Source: Pantoea sp. | Lineage (GTDB): Bacteria > Pseudomonadota > Gammaproteobacteria > Enterobacterales > Enterobacteriaceae | Reading direction: 5' to 3' | DNA: 64,000 bases | Assembly: GCF_028283705.1 (NCBI RefSeq) | Contig: NZ_JAPWKD010000032.1 | Coordinates: 62,001-126,000, forward strand | Shown: positions 32,193 to 41,429 of the stretch, piece after piece | Position numbering within the stretch: position 1 is the first letter of the stretch | Layout: the number at the start of each line of letters is the position of its first letter | Position numbers and translations under genes: made by a program | The notes under the pieces: generated by a model | Told to the model about the DNA's origin: nothing | What the model saw: only the letters and a program-made list of their open reading frames with translations | The model's database searches: none

Positions 32193-33091
32193 TGGATTTT
32201 CCTGAACTGCTGAGCGCCTATCACGAACGGGTGAACCTTGCGCTGACGCGCCTGTTAGATCCACTTCCTTTTCAGAGTTCTCCTCTGGTGAATGCCATGC
32301 AATATGGGGCACTATTAGGCGGTAAACGTCTGCGCCCTTTTCTGGTCTACGCCACGGGTGAGATGCTAAAGGCCGATCCGGCCAGCCTGGACGCGCCCGC
32401 TGCGGCGGTTGAATGTATCCATGCTTACTCTTTAATTCATGACGATCTGCCCGCGATGGATGACGATGCGTTGCGCCGTGGGCAGCCAACCTGCCATATT
32501 AAATATGGTGAAGACACGGCGATTCTCGCTGGCGATGCCCTGCAAACTCTGGCGTTTTCTATTCTGGCCGACCAGCCTATGCCTGGCGTCAGTGCAGAAG
32601 CCCGTATTAGCATGATCTCGGAACTGGCGCAGGCCAGTGGCGTGGCAGGGATGTGCGGTGGACAAGCGCTGGATCTTGCCGCTGAAGGGAAAAACATTGA
32701 CCTGGCGAAGCTGGAGCAGATCCACCGCCATAAAACCGGCGCACTGATTCGCGCCGCAGTGCGCCTTGGCGCGCTGACGGCAGGTGTGCAAGGCCGCGCT
32801 GCCCTTCCGGTGCTGGACGTGTATGCTAATGCCATCGGGCTGGCGTTTCAGGTCCAGGATGACATTCTGGATGTGGTTGGCGATACCGCCGTACTGGGTA
32901 AAACCCAGGGTGCCGACGAGGCACTCGGCAAGAGCACCTATCCGGCGCTGATGGGGCTGGATAATGCCCGTCAAAAAGCCTGGGACCTCTATCAGGAGGC
33001 GCTGGGCGCGCTGGATATTCTGGCCGCGCAATCATTCAACACCACAGCATTACAAGCGCTGGCTAGCTTCATAATTGAACGCGATAAATAA
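32192..33091 (+). CDS. ispA: Farnesyl diphosphate synthase
   Basis: IspA condenses IPP with DMAPP and then geranyl diphosphate to give farnesyl diphosphate for quinones, undecaprenyl carrier and haem O. The 299-residue enzyme has both Asp-rich motifs, [10 protein letters not shown] (about 85-94) and [10 protein letters not shown] (about 223-232), and the conserved GGKRLRP. It is translationally coupled to xseB and followed 19 bases later by dxs, which supplies precursor at the start of the MEP pathway. Confidence 0.97.
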   Translation: MDFPELLSAYHERVNLALTRLLDPLPFQSSPLVNAMQYGALLGGKRLRPFLVYATGEMLKADPASLDAPAAAVECIHAYSLIHDDLPAMDDDALRRGQPTCHIKYGEDTAILAGDALQTLAFSILADQPMPGVSAEARISMISELAQASGVAGMCGGQALDLAAEGKNIDLAKLEQIHRHKTGALIRAAVRLGALTAGVQGRAALPVLDVYANAIGLAFQVQDDILDVVGDTAVLGKTQGADEALGKSTYPALMGLDNARQKAWDLYQEALGALDILAAQSFNTTALQALASFIIERDK

Positions 33092-33110
33092 CTTTCATAA
33101 TGAGTCTCTG

Positions 33111-34976
33111 ATGAGTTTTGATATTGCAAAATACCCGACACTGGCGCTGGCAGGCACGGTACAGGAATTACGTTTACTGCCAAAAGAGAAGCTTCCGGCT
33201 TTGTGTGACGAGCTGCGTCAGTATCTGCTGGACAGCGTCAGCCGCTCCAGTGGTCACTTCGCTTCGGGTCTGGGCGTCGTCGAGCTAACAGTGGCGCTGC
33301 ATTATGTTTACAACACCCCGTTTGACCATCTGGTGTGGGACGTCGGCCATCAGGCTTATCCGCATAAAATTCTGACCGGACGCCGCGATCGCATCGGCAC
33401 CATTCGGCAGAAAAATGGCCTGCATCCCTTCCCGTGGCGCGAAGAGAGCGAATATGACGTACTGAGCGTCGGTCACTCATCCACCTCCATCAGCGCCGCT
33501 CTGGGTATGGCTGCCGCTGCCGAACGTGAAGGCAAAGGCCGCCGCACCGCCGCCATCATTGGCGATGGTGCGATCACCGCAGGCATGGCGTTTGAGGCCA
33601 TGAACCACGCGGGCGACATTAAGCCGGATATGCTGGTGGTCCTCAACGATAACGAGATGTCGATCTCTGAAAACGTGGGGGCGCTCAACAACCGTCTGGC
33701 GCAAATTCTTTCCGGTAAAACCTATTCCCGCCTGCGCGAAGGTGGCAAACGGGTGCTCGACAACCTGCCGCCGATTAAAGAACTGGTCAAACGTACCGAA
33801 GAACATCTGAAAGGTATGGTGGTGCCGGGGACGCTGTTTGAAGAACTCGGTTTTAACTACATCGGCCCGGTAGACGGTCACGATGTACTGGCGCTGGTCA
33901 GTACGCTGAAGAACATGCGTGACCTGAAAGGCCCGCAGTTCCTGCACATCATGACCAAAAAAGGCAAAGGCTACGCCCCGGCGGAAGAAGATCCGATCAC
34001 CTGGCATGCGGTCCCCAAATTCGATCCGGCCAGCGGTTCCTTGCCGAAAAGCGCGGGCGGTTTACCGAGCTATTCAAAAGTATTCGGCAGCTGGCTGTGC
34101 GAGATAGCTGCGGATGACCCCCGTCTGATGGCGATCACCCCGGCGATGCGTGAAGGCTCCGGCATGGTCGGTTTTTCCCGCGACTATCCACAGCAATACT
34201 TCGACGTCGCGATTGCGGAACAGCACGCGGTGACCTTCGCTGCGGGTATGGCTATCGGCGGCTACAAACCGATCGTGGCGATTTACTCCACCTTCCTGCA
34301 ACGTGCTTACGATCAGGTGATCCACGATGTGGCGATCCAGAAGCTGCCGGTGCTGTTTGCCATCGATCGCGGCGGTATTGTCGGCGCGGATGGACAAACC
34401 CACCAGGGTGCGTTTGATCTGGCGTATCTGCGTTGCATTCCGGGAATGGTGATCATGACACCCAGCGACGAGAACGAATGTCGCCTGATGTTGTACACCG
34501 GTTACCATTATCAGGAGGGTCCGAGTGCAGTGCGTTATCCGCGTGGCACCGGCACCGGAGCAACGCTGGACCCGCTGGCAAGCCTGCCGCTGGGCAAAGG
34601 CGTGGTGAAGCGCCAGGGCGAGAAACTGGCTATTCTCAACTTCGGCACACTGCTACCCGAAGCGGCAGCGGCGGCAGAAGCATTGAATGCCACCCTGGTC
34701 GATATGCGTTTTGTTAAACCGCTGGATGAAGCGTTGATCGCTGAATTGGCGGGCAGCCACGACGCGCTGATCACCCTGGAAGAAGGGGCGATCATGGGCG
34801 GCGCGGGCAGCGGCGTAAACGAGTTTGTCATGGCGAAACGCCTCGGCATCCCGGTACTGAACCTCGGCCTGCCCGATGAGTTCATCCCGCAGGGTACCCA
34901 GGAAGAAGTGCGTCATGATTATCAGCTGGATGCCGCCGGTATTCAGCAGCAAATCACCGCCTGGCTGGCACAATAG
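33111..34976 (+). CDS. dxs: 1-deoxy-D-xylulose-5-phosphate synthase
   Basis: Dxs makes DXP from pyruvate and glyceraldehyde-3-phosphate, the entry to the MEP isoprenoid pathway and to thiamine and pyridoxal synthesis. The start MSFDIAKYP was selected by family match; the frame opens 12 codons earlier inside ispA. The product has 621 residues with the thiamine diphosphate motif [15 protein letters not shown]...NDNEMS (about 153-184) and the conserved transketolase glutamate region [14 protein letters not shown]. Its operon partners are xseB and ispA. Confidence 0.98.
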   Translation: MSFDIAKYPTLALAGTVQELRLLPKEKLPALCDELRQYLLDSVSRSSGHFASGLGVVELTVALHYVYNTPFDHLVWDVGHQAYPHKILTGRRDRIGTIRQKNGLHPFPWREESEYDVLSVGHSSTSISAALGMAAAAEREGKGRRTAAIIGDGAITAGMAFEAMNHAGDIKPDMLVVLNDNEMSISENVGALNNRLAQILSGKTYSRLREGGKRVLDNLPPIKELVKRTEEHLKGMVVPGTLFEELGFNYIGPVDGHDVLALVSTLKNMRDLKGPQFLHIMTKKGKGYAPAEEDPITWHAVPKFDPASGSLPKSAGGLPSYSKVFGSWLCEIAADDPRLMAITPAMREGSGMVGFSRDYPQQYFDVAIAEQHAVTFAAGMAIGGYKPIVAIYSTFLQRAYDQVIHDVAIQKLPVLFAIDRGGIVGADGQTHQGAFDLAYLRCIPGMVIMTPSDENECRLMLYTGYHYQEGPSAVRYPRGTGTGATLDPLASLPLGKGVVKRQGEKLAILNFGTLLPEAAAAAEALNATLVDMRFVKPLDEALIAELAGSHDALITLEEGAIMGGAGSGVNEFVMAKRLGIPVLNLGLPDEFIPQGTQEEVRHDYQLDAAGIQQQITAWLAQ

Positions 34977-34984
34977 TCCCCTAC

Positions 34985-35006
34985 CCGCTCATCGACCGAT
35001 GAGCGG
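34985..35006 (+). terminator. Hairpin downstream of dxs
   Basis: A perfect 10-bp stem with a two-base loop (34985-34994 with 34997-35006) follows the dxs stop. There is no T-run, so efficiency is uncertain. Confidence 0.45.
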
Positions 35007-35007
35007 A

Positions 35008-35053
35008 CCTGCTGCTATGCTTAGGGATTGATTTCCCTTAAGCATCGCAGCAG
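35008..35053 (+). promoter_or_regulatory. Long hairpin touching the yajO ribosome site
   Basis: Bases 35008-35027 can pair with 35033-35053 (about 18 pairs, one mismatch and one bulge). The right arm ends in CAGG, the first part of the CAGGAG ribosome site (35051-35056) of yajO. It may be a terminator-like element or may limit yajO translation; no ligand aptamer was recognised. Confidence 0.4.
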
Positions 35054-35061
35054 GAGCCTTC

Positions 35062-36036
35062 ATGAAAACCATCCCCTTAGGCAACACCGACTTACAGGTT
35101 TCACGCCTGTGTTTAGGCTGCATGACCTTTGGCGATCCGATGCGTGGTAATCACGCCTGGACGCTGCCGGAGGAAAGTGGCCGCCCCCTGATTAAACAGG
35201 CACTCGACGCCGGAATTAATTTTTTCGATACCGCCAATTCCTATTCCGATGGCAGCAGTGAAGAGATTGTCGGACGGGCGTTGAAAGATTTTGCCCGCCG
35301 CGAAGATATCGTTGTCGCCACTAAGGTTTATTTTCCGCTGAGTAATCTGTCGCAGGGCTTATCACGCAAAAATATCCTGCAATCGATTGATGACAGCCTG
35401 GCACGCCTCGGCATGGAGTATGTCGATCTGCTGCAGATTCACCGCTGGGATTACGACACGCCGATTGAAGAAACGCTGGAGGCGCTGCATGACGTGGTTA
35501 AAGCAGGTAAAGCGCGTTATATCGGCGCATCATCAATGCATGCGTCGCAATTTGAGCAGGCGCTCCAGTTGCAGGCGCGTGAAGGCTGGACGCGTTTTGT
35601 TAGCATGCAGGATCAATACAACCTGATTCAGCGTGAGGAAGAGAATGAAATGCATCCACTGTGCCTGCGTGAAGGGATTGCGGTACTGCCGTGGAGCCCG
35701 CTGGCGCGCGGCAAACTGACACGCCCATGGGGAGAAACCACCGCACGTTCCGTTTCGGATAATGTGATGGCAAAACTCTACAGCAACACCGAAGAGAATG
35801 ATGCCGCCATCGCGGAACGTCTTGCCACCATCGCCGCCGATAAAGGCGTGACGCGTGCTCAGGTTGCGCTGGCGTGGCTGTTACATAAACCAGCAGTGAC
35901 TGCGCCGATTATCGGTGCTTCACGCGCCGAGCAGTTTGATGAGCTGGTGAAAGCGGTGGATGTGGAACTAAGTTCAACCGATATCGCCGAACTGGAGACG
36001 GTTTATCAACCGCACCCGGTGGTGGGGTTCGAATAG
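35062..36036 (+). CDS. yajO: Aldo/keto reductase YajO
   Basis: This 324-residue NADPH-dependent aldo/keto reductase has the same length as E. coli YajO. The TIM-barrel signature includes FFDTANSYSDG (catalytic Asp and Tyr), the lysine in VVATKVYFPL and the histidine in LLQIHRWD. E. coli YajO has been linked to xylulose phosphate chemistry near dxs, but its natural substrate is not certain. It lies next to dxs as in E. coli and is convergent with pgpA, two bases apart. Confidence 0.94.
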   Translation: MKTIPLGNTDLQVSRLCLGCMTFGDPMRGNHAWTLPEESGRPLIKQALDAGINFFDTANSYSDGSSEEIVGRALKDFARREDIVVATKVYFPLSNLSQGLSRKNILQSIDDSLARLGMEYVDLLQIHRWDYDTPIEETLEALHDVVKAGKARYIGASSMHASQFEQALQLQAREGWTRFVSMQDQYNLIQREEENEMHPLCLREGIAVLPWSPLARGKLTRPWGETTARSVSDNVMAKLYSNTEENDAAIAERLATIAADKGVTRAQVALAWLLHKPAVTAPIIGASRAEQFDELVKAVDVELSSTDIAELETVYQPHPVVGFE

Positions 36037-36037
36037 C

Positions 36038-36532
36038 TTAAGCCATCGCATGCCCTAACCCGTACAAAATCGCCGCGGAAATGACCCCGGCGATAATGTC
36101 ATCGACCATAATCCCCATGCCGCCATGCACATTCTGATCGAACCAGCGGATCGGCCAGGGCTTCCACATATCCAGAATGCGGAAAATGACAAAGCCCGCC
36201 AGCACCCACTGCCAGCTCATCATCGGTATCGCCATCAGCGTGATCCACATGCCGATAAACTCGTCCCAGACGATGCTGCCATGGTCGTGAACACCCATAT
36301 CTTTGGCAGTTCGATGACACAAATACACCCCCACGCTGATGCCGATCAGCACCACCAGGGAATAAATCTGGAGCGGTAAAAAGGTCATCAGCCACCAGAA
36401 AGGGATCGCCGCCAGCGATCCCATGGTGCCCGGCACGACCGGGCTGAGGCCACTGCCAAATCCGGTCGCCAGCAGATGCCACGGATTGGACATCCGCAGG
36501 CGACCTTTCGCCACATCTTTATTTAACGTCAA
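36038..36532 (-). CDS. pgpA: Phosphatidylglycerophosphatase A
   Basis: PgpA removes phosphate from phosphatidylglycerophosphate in the inner membrane to form phosphatidylglycerol. Family text is strong: [12 protein letters not shown], the metal-binding [10 protein letters not shown], and [10 protein letters not shown] near the end, with about four membrane segments. I propose a TTG start at 36530-36532: it aligns with the E. coli N-terminus and has AAGGA nine bases upstream, giving 164 residues and overlap with the thiL 3' end. A downstream ATG at 36493 would give 151 residues. The frame extends further up inside thiL without resemblance. Confidence 0.9.
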   Translation of the reverse strand: MTLNKDVAKGRLRMSNPWHLLATGFGSGLSPVVPGTMGSLAAIPFWWLMTFLPLQIYSLVVLIGISVGVYLCHRTAKDMGVHDHGSIVWDEFIGMWITLMAIPMMSWQWVLAGFVIFRILDMWKPWPIRWFDQNVHGGMGIMVDDIIAGVISAAILYGLGHAMA

Positions 36533-37496
36533 AGTGATCAAATCCTTTGTAATTGAAGCTGACCGGTTTGCCATGTTCCAGCAACGTGAGTCCATCCGCT
36601 TCCGGCGCTATCTGACCAATGCAGGTATAGGGAACACCGAGATGGCCCAGCGCCACATCCAGCGCGCCACGATTCACTTCCGGCACGGTAAAGCACAGTT
36701 CGTAGTCTTCACCGCCAGTGAGCGCCCAGCGCTGCACCTGCGGCAACTCGAAATGGTCACGCAGCACCGCTGAGAGCGGCAATGCATCCAGATTGAGTCG
36801 TGCACCAACGCGGCTGGCTTGCAGGATATGGCCAAGATCGGAAAGCAATCCGTCTGACACATCAATGGCCGAGGTCGCCAGATTACGCAGTGCCTGCCCC
36901 TGTAGTACACGCGGCATTGGGCGCAGATGGCGCTTAATCAGGGTTTCATGCACCGCCGGATCAGACAGACGGTAGCGATGCTGCAACAGCGCCAGACCGG
37001 CTGCGCTATCTCCCAGCGTACCGGTGACAAAAATCCAGTCACCTGGCTTCGCACCGGAGCGTTTCAGCGCCCGCCCTGTCGGCACCAGGCCGTGAATACC
37101 CAGCGTCATGCTTAACGGGCCACGGGTGGTATCACCGCCGATCAGCTGCATATCGTAGTAATCAAGCAGCTCGAACAGGCTATCGCTGAACGCCGCCAGC
37201 CAGCTTTCGTTGACTTGCGGCAGCGTCAGTGCCAGCGTCAGCCATGCCGGATCGGCTCCCATTGCCGCCAGATCGCTCAGATTGACCGCGACAGCTTTGT
37301 AGCCCAAATCGGCAGGATGGATATCACGCAGGAAATGCACGCCTTCCACCAGCGTGTCGGTGCTGATGGCCAGCGTCTGTTTTTCTGGCACGTTCAGTAA
37401 CGCGCAGTCATCACCAATGCCCTTCTCCACATCGCGGCGGGAGCTGGTGACGCGGTTAAAATAACGTGCGATCAGTTCGAATTCACCACAGGACAT
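36519..37496 (-). CDS. thiL: Thiamine-monophosphate kinase
   Basis: ThiL phosphorylates thiamine monophosphate to the active cofactor. The 325-residue PurM-like protein has GIGDDCALL near residue 27, [10 protein letters not shown] and [12 protein letters not shown], the Mg/ATP-binding segments, all in place. It lies between nusB and pgpA as in E. coli, and its 3' end overlaps pgpA by 14 bases, suggesting coupled translation. With cof, thiI and dxs it is one of several thiamine-linked genes in this window. Confidence 0.97.
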   Translation of the reverse strand: MSCGEFELIARYFNRVTSSRRDVEKGIGDDCALLNVPEKQTLAISTDTLVEGVHFLRDIHPADLGYKAVAVNLSDLAAMGADPAWLTLALTLPQVNESWLAAFSDSLFELLDYYDMQLIGGDTTRGPLSMTLGIHGLVPTGRALKRSGAKPGDWIFVTGTLGDSAAGLALLQHRYRLSDPAVHETLIKRHLRPMPRVLQGQALRNLATSAIDVSDGLLSDLGHILQASRVGARLNLDALPLSAVLRDHFELPQVQRWALTGGEDYELCFTVPEVNRGALDVALGHLGVPYTCIGQIAPEADGLTLLEHGKPVSFNYKGFDHFDVK

Positions 37497-37512
37497 AAGT
37501 CAGGTCTCAATG

Positions 37513-37535
37513 AAAAAAGGCCGGGAATCCGGCCT
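37513..37535 (-). terminator. Hairpin with T-run after nusB
   Basis: A perfect 7-bp stem with a four-base loop (37518-37524 with 37529-37535) is followed by six T residues on the minus strand. It lies between nusB and thiL, so it may attenuate rather than fully end the rib-nusB-thiL-pgpA transcript. Confidence 0.75.
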
Positions 37536-37541
37536 CTTGCA

Positions 37542-37961
37542 TTATTTTCTGTTGGGTCTGATCTGTGGAGCGGCTTTATCCAGCACGCCGTTGACAAATT
37601 TATGGCTGTCTTCCGCGCCGAATACTTTTGCCAGCTCGATACCTTCGTTGATGGCCACTTTGTACGGCACATCAGCACGCTTGCTCAGCTCATACAGCGA
37701 AATACGCAGGATGGCTTTCTCAACCTGGCCCAGCTCTTCCAGCTGGCGCGACAGGTAAGGTTTCATCAAACCATCCAGGTATGCGCTGTTGGTCGCCACA
37801 CCGCCCAGCAGTTCGCGGAAGTAGCTAATATCGACGTCTTTGACGTCTTGTTCCGCCAGAAACTGGTATTCCACATCGGCAATGTCGTTGTTAGACAACT
37901 GCCAGGAGTAAAGCGCCTGGACAGCGCACTCACGGGCGCGACGACGAGCAGCAGGTTTCAC
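37542..37961 (-). CDS. nusB: Transcription antitermination protein NusB
   Basis: NusB binds boxA RNA with ribosomal protein S10 and assembles the rRNA antitermination complex. The 139-residue, all-helical product begins with the Arg-rich [20 protein letters not shown] and carries conserved ILRISLYEL and [14 protein letters not shown]. It is 19 bases after ribE in the conserved nrdR-ribD-ribE-nusB-thiL-pgpA cluster. Confidence 0.98.
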   Translation of the reverse strand: MKPAARRRARECAVQALYSWQLSNNDIADVEYQFLAEQDVKDVDISYFRELLGGVATNSAYLDGLMKPYLSRQLEELGQVEKAILRISLYELSKRADVPYKVAINEGIELAKVFGAEDSHKFVNGVLDKAAPQIRPNRK

Positions 37962-37980
37962 AAAATTCCCCTTACAAAAA

Positions 37981-38451
37981 TCAGGCTTTGATGGCTTTCA
38001 ATACGTTAATCATTTCGAGTGCAGTCAGGGCCGCTTCGGCACCTTTATTACCCGCTTTCGTGCCGGCGCGTTCAATCGCCTGCTCGATGTTTTCGGTGGT
38101 CAGCACGCCGAAGGTAACCGGGATTTCGCTGGTCATCGCCACATTAGCGATACCTGAGCTGGCTTCACCGGCCACATATTCGAAGTGCGCCGTGCCCCCA
38201 CGGATCACGGTGCCCAGCGCGACGATCGCGTCATGTTTACCGGAATTTGCCAATGCCCGCGCCGCCAGCGGCAGTTCATAAGCGCCCGGTACCCAGACGA
38301 TGGTGATGTTTTCGTCTTTCACCTGGCCAATACGCTTCAGCGCATCAACCGCACCGTCCAGCAGGCTGTCATTAATGAAGTTGTTAAAACGCGCAATTAC
38401 GATGGCGATGTTAGCATCAGGCGTGGCAACAGGAGCTTCGATAACTTTCAT
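37981..38451 (-). CDS. ribE: 6,7-dimethyl-8-ribityllumazine synthase
   Basis: Lumazine synthase joins the dihydroxybutanone phosphate and the ribityl-aminouracil in the next-to-last step of riboflavin synthesis, and assembles as an icosahedral 60-mer in most bacteria. The 156-residue product shows [28 protein letters not shown] and [10 protein letters not shown], the substrate-binding segments (the catalytic His lies in HFEYV). Called ribE in E. coli and ribH elsewhere. Between ribD and nusB. Confidence 0.97.
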   Translation of the reverse strand: MKVIEAPVATPDANIAIVIARFNNFINDSLLDGAVDALKRIGQVKDENITIVWVPGAYELPLAARALANSGKHDAIVALGTVIRGGTAHFEYVAGEASSGIANVAMTSEIPVTFGVLTTENIEQAIERAGTKAGNKGAEAALTALEMINVLKAIKA

Positions 38452-38523
38452 ACATATCCTTTGGGAGTTGTTTTGTAGCCCCGCAGAAGGGGGCGGATTC
38501 TATCATACTCTTTGGCGACGCGC

Positions 38524-39636
38524 TCAGGCTTTTCCATGTGGAGTCAGGGTCAGACGCAGGTCTTCGCCCACCTGGCGCACATCGCTAAAATTCAGGGCAG
38601 GAACATCGGCAAGACGCTCCAGACCCGGCAGTTCACACAGGCCGCGTGCGGCATTACCCAGCAGCTTCGGTGCCAGATAAATAATCAGCTCATCCACCAA
38701 TCCGGCCTGTAACAACGCACCGGCAAGCGACGCACCGGCTTCAACCCAGACGCTGTTAATCTGGCGCTGACCAAGCAACATCATCATTGCCACCAAATCC
38801 AGCTGACCTTCACGCTGCGGCACGGCAATCTGGCTGACACTTGCAGGCCAGGCTTGTTGATCCGCCTGGCTACGCATCAGCCAGGTTTCGCCCGGCTGGT
38901 CAATCAACTGATGTTGCGGCGTCACGCGCTGCTGACTATCGATCACTACCCGCACCGGCTGGCGCAGCGAGTTTTCATCCAGTTGCTGGCGCACTTCGTC
39001 ATTCAGTTCGCCCCAGCGCACCGTGAGCGACGGATTATCCGCCAGCACCGTGCTGCTGGTGCTAAGAATAGCTGAACTTTGGGCACGAAAACGTTGCACA
39101 TCGCGCCTTGCCGCTGCAGAAGTGATCCACTGGCTTTCGCCACTTGCCATCGCGGTACGACCATCCAGCGAGGCACCCAGTTTGAGCTGGATCCACGGAA
39201 ATCCGGTACGCATGCGTTTCAGGAAGCCGCGATTGAGCGCTTCAGCCTCATTCATCATCAAACCGTGGCTCACCTCAATGCCTGCCTGCTGCAAACGGTA
39301 AAGGCCTCGACCGGCCACCTGCGGATTGGGATCCTGCATCGCAGCCACTACGCGGCTGACACCGGCGGCGATCAACGCATCACAACAAGGCGGGGTACGA
39401 CCATGATGGCTACAGGGTTCGAGCGTGACATAGGCGGTAGCGCCACGGGCTTTATCGCCGGCCATACGCAGCGCATGAACTTCTGCGTGGGGTTCTCCGG
39501 CACGCTGATGCCAGCCTTCACCGACAATCTCGCCATCACGCACAATCACACAGCCGACATTGGGGTTCGGTGTGGTAGTAAAACGTCCGCGACGCGCCAG
39601 TTCCAGCGCGCGCGCCATATAGCGTTCGTCGGTCAT
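38524..39636 (-). CDS. ribD: Bifunctional pyrimidine deaminase/reductase RibD
   Basis: RibD carries out the second and third steps of riboflavin synthesis. The N-terminal deaminase (about 1-145) has the zinc motifs HAEVHAL and EPCSHHGRTPPCC; the C-terminal reductase (about 146-365) includes KLGASLDGRTA and the end VWVEAGASLAGALLQAGLVD. Length 370 residues is typical. Its ATG lies four bases past the nrdR stop, so the two are coupled. Confidence 0.97.
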   Translation of the reverse strand: MTDERYMARALELARRGRFTTTPNPNVGCVIVRDGEIVGEGWHQRAGEPHAEVHALRMAGDKARGATAYVTLEPCSHHGRTPPCCDALIAAGVSRVVAAMQDPNPQVAGRGLYRLQQAGIEVSHGLMMNEAEALNRGFLKRMRTGFPWIQLKLGASLDGRTAMASGESQWITSAAARRDVQRFRAQSSAILSTSSTVLADNPSLTVRWGELNDEVRQQLDENSLRQPVRVVIDSQQRVTPQHQLIDQPGETWLMRSQADQQAWPASVSQIAVPQREGQLDLVAMMMLLGQRQINSVWVEAGASLAGALLQAGLVDELIIYLAPKLLGNAARGLCELPGLERLADVPALNFSDVRQVGEDLRLTLTPHGKA

Positions 39637-39639
39637 GAA

Positions 39640-40089
39640 TTAATCCTGTAAGCGGGCGATCTCTTCGCCAAAATCACGAATATCTTCAAAACTGCGGTAA
39701 ACCGACGCGAAACGGATGTAAGCCACTTTATCGAGCTTCTTCAGTTCATCCATCACCAGATTGCCGATCAGTTTACTGGGAATTTCGCGCTCCCCGGTGG
39801 CGCGCAGCTGCGTTTTAATATGATTAACCGCGCTTTCCACCGCATCGGCGCTGACAGGCCGCTTCTCCAGCGCCTTCATCATGCCGCTGCTGAGCTTATC
39901 TTCGTTAAAGGGTTCACGCACATCGTTGCTTTTTACCACGCGCGGCATCACCAGCTCAGCCACTTCAAAGGTGGTAAAACGCTCATGGCACACCAGACAC
40001 TGGCGACGACGACGCACTGATGAGCCTTCACTGACCAGGCGCGAATCAATCACTTTGGTGTCCACAGCGGAGCAGAATGGGCAATGCAT
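39640..40089 (-). CDS. nrdR: Transcriptional repressor NrdR
   Basis: NrdR represses ribonucleotide reductase genes when dATP/ATP bind its ATP-cone. The start MHCPFCSAV was chosen by family match and gives 149 residues. The N-terminal zinc ribbon has Cys3, Cys6, Cys31 and Cys34, followed by the ATP-cone (about 46-136; [14 protein letters not shown]). The frame stays open 20 codons upstream without resemblance. First gene of the nrdR-ribDE-nusB-thiL-pgpA cluster. Confidence 0.97.
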   Translation of the reverse strand: MHCPFCSAVDTKVIDSRLVSEGSSVRRRRQCLVCHERFTTFEVAELVMPRVVKSNDVREPFNEDKLSSGMMKALEKRPVSADAVESAVNHIKTQLRATGEREIPSKLIGNLVMDELKKLDKVAYIRFASVYRSFEDIRDFGEEIARLQD

Positions 40090-40185
40090 GACGTTTCCTG
40101 TCGCGAGAATTTGGGCCATACAGTGTAGCGCCGATCTCGATTTCAACAAAATGCGTTGACATGAAAAGCACGGTAATGGTTAAAA

Positions 40186-40250
40186 CAGCGTGATAAATCA
40201 CGCCGCCACGATTCAGTGCACGGGTTGTCGCGGCGCGATTTATCGCGCAA
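40186..40250. repeat. Palindromic extragenic repeat pair (divergent units)
   Basis: A reverse unit at 40186-40209 (GCGTGAT-AA-ATCACGC core) and a forward unit at 40227-40248 (core GCGCGATTTATCGCGC) lie back to back in the nrdR-yajI gap. The core recurs at 40861, 49861 and 52161. Confidence 0.75.
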
Positions 40251-40284
40251 CATGAGGTTTTCCCAACAATGGAAAGGACATTGC

Positions 40285-40836
40285 ATGACGATCAGGATGT
40301 TATGGGCGCCGGCAGCGCTTTCTTTGCTGGTTTTGAGTGGTTGTAGTTCAACCCCGGTTTCACCGCAGGTCAAACAACTGCATCAGGAAGTCAGTCAGCT
40401 AAATCAGCAAATGCGTCAGCTAACCAATCAGGCCAGCGCGCTGGAAATTCAGGGGCAGTTGAATAGCCAATCCAGCCAGGGCGCATGGTTGCTACCCCAG
40501 GCCAACACGCCGGTGGAGCTGCAAACCCAGCTGGGCAAATTACGCCTGTCACTCACACACGTAGAGGGTGAAGCCAGCGGCAGTCGTGCCAATCTGAATA
40601 TTCGCTCAACGGACGACAAACCGGTTCCGGCGCTGAACGCAACCGTGGTCTGGGGTGAAATGGACCCGGCCAGCGGCAAACCGCTAAATGCAGACAGCCT
40701 GAGCCAGACCATCAGCGTGCCCGCCAGCCTGATGCCACGCAGTTCCGTGACTGTACCGCTGCGCCTCAGCGGACTGTCTCCTGAACAGCTCGGCTATATC
40801 CGTGTTCATGATGTGACCAGCGCGACGACACCCTAA
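40285..40836 (+). CDS. yajI: Lipoprotein YajI (DUF3251)
   Basis: This is a 183-residue predicted lipoprotein with lipobox LSGC and Cys20. After it comes a short coiled-coil-like segment rich in Gln and Leu (about 28-60) and then a beta-rich C-terminal domain. It sits divergent from nrdR, as yajI does in E. coli. The ATG at 40285 follows AAAGGA; the frame is open 23 codons further upstream through the repeat, which is unlikely to be coding. Function unknown. Confidence 0.85.
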   Translation: MTIRMLWAPAALSLLVLSGCSSTPVSPQVKQLHQEVSQLNQQMRQLTNQASALEIQGQLNSQSSQGAWLLPQANTPVELQTQLGKLRLSLTHVEGEASGSRANLNIRSTDDKPVPALNATVVWGEMDPASGKPLNADSLSQTISVPASLMPRSSVTVPLRLSGLSPEQLGYIRVHDVTSATTP

Positions 40837-40860
40837 TCGCCAGTGAGTTTGCAGCGATTC

Positions 40861-40888
40861 GTAGTGGCGCGATTTATCGCGCCACTAC
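40861..40888. repeat. Palindromic extragenic repeat, single perfect unit
   Basis: Two 13-base arms separated by TT (40861-40873 and 40876-40888) form a perfect 28-base palindrome with the same core as the other units. It lies 24 bases after the yajI stop and could also act as its transcript end. Confidence 0.8.
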
Positions 40889-40908
40889 TGAAATGCAGAA
40901 CATCTGTC

Positions 40909-41175
40909 TCACTCTTTTTTTCTGTTAAGCCTGCGCTCAATAAGTCTGATAGCTATGGGATAACCAATAATCGTCGTTAATGTGCAAATGATGAGCAAAG
41001 CAATGCCGACAACCCCCTCGACATCATTTTCACCAAACAGATTTGCTATCTTATTCCAGAACGCATATTCACTCGCAGTAGCAGGAGATGAAGGACATAC
41101 CAACAAAAACGAGATAATGAATAGTGTTACACCAATCGCTATCTTAAACCCCATCGGGACACATCTGGCTGCCAT
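40909..41175 (-). CDS. Small membrane protein of unknown function
   Basis: I do not recognise this 88-residue protein. It has two clear hydrophobic helices (about 9-30 and 52-73), a polar loop containing ASEYAFWNKIANLFGENDVEG between them, and a very basic tail (RLIERRLNRKKE), so an inner-membrane hairpin with cytoplasmic C-terminus is likely. AAGGG lies nine bases before the ATG; an in-frame ATG seven codons on (MGFKIA) is an alternative. It stands in an AT-rich pocket between the yajI repeat and secF, where E. coli carries other genes, and looks like an acquired or lineage-specific gene. Confidence 0.6.
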   Translation of the reverse strand: MAARCVPMGFKIAIGVTLFIISFLLVCPSSPATASEYAFWNKIANLFGENDVEGVVGIALLIICTLTTIIGYPIAIRLIERRLNRKKE

Positions 41176-41366
41176 GCAAAATCACCCTTACCAATAAACC
41201 ACAGTTATTTTATGGTTAAATCAACGAAAATTTGCGCCCTTTTAATAAATTAACCTGAGTCAAATCACATTTCATAAAAGAGTCGTCATTCGTTGGAATA
41301 ACTGAATTCTGGATGTCAGGAGGAAGATCTACGGAGAATGGTCAGAATTTCACCTGAATTTGATAA
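41176..41366. other. AT-rich spacer upstream of the small membrane protein
   Basis: About 190 bases between the small membrane-protein gene and the secF terminator. It is AT-rich and should hold the promoter of the small gene; I see no clear -35/-10 pair or other feature. Confidence 0.35.
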
Positions 41367-41398
41367 AAAAAACCGCATCCTGAACCAGGACGCGGTTT
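41367..41398 (-). terminator. Intrinsic terminator of the sec operon
   Basis: A 13-bp stem with one mismatch (41370-41382 with 41386-41398) is followed on the minus strand by a run of eight T residues. It lies 31 bases after the secF stop. Confidence 0.9.
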
Positions 41399-41429
41399 AC
41401 GTTTACTTTAACACTTTTACTGTCGCAAA

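Noticed and set aside
38452-38523. FMN riboswitch between ribD and ribE
   Set aside because: The gap is only about 70 bases and lacks the long RFN element; in enterobacteria that switch precedes ribB instead.
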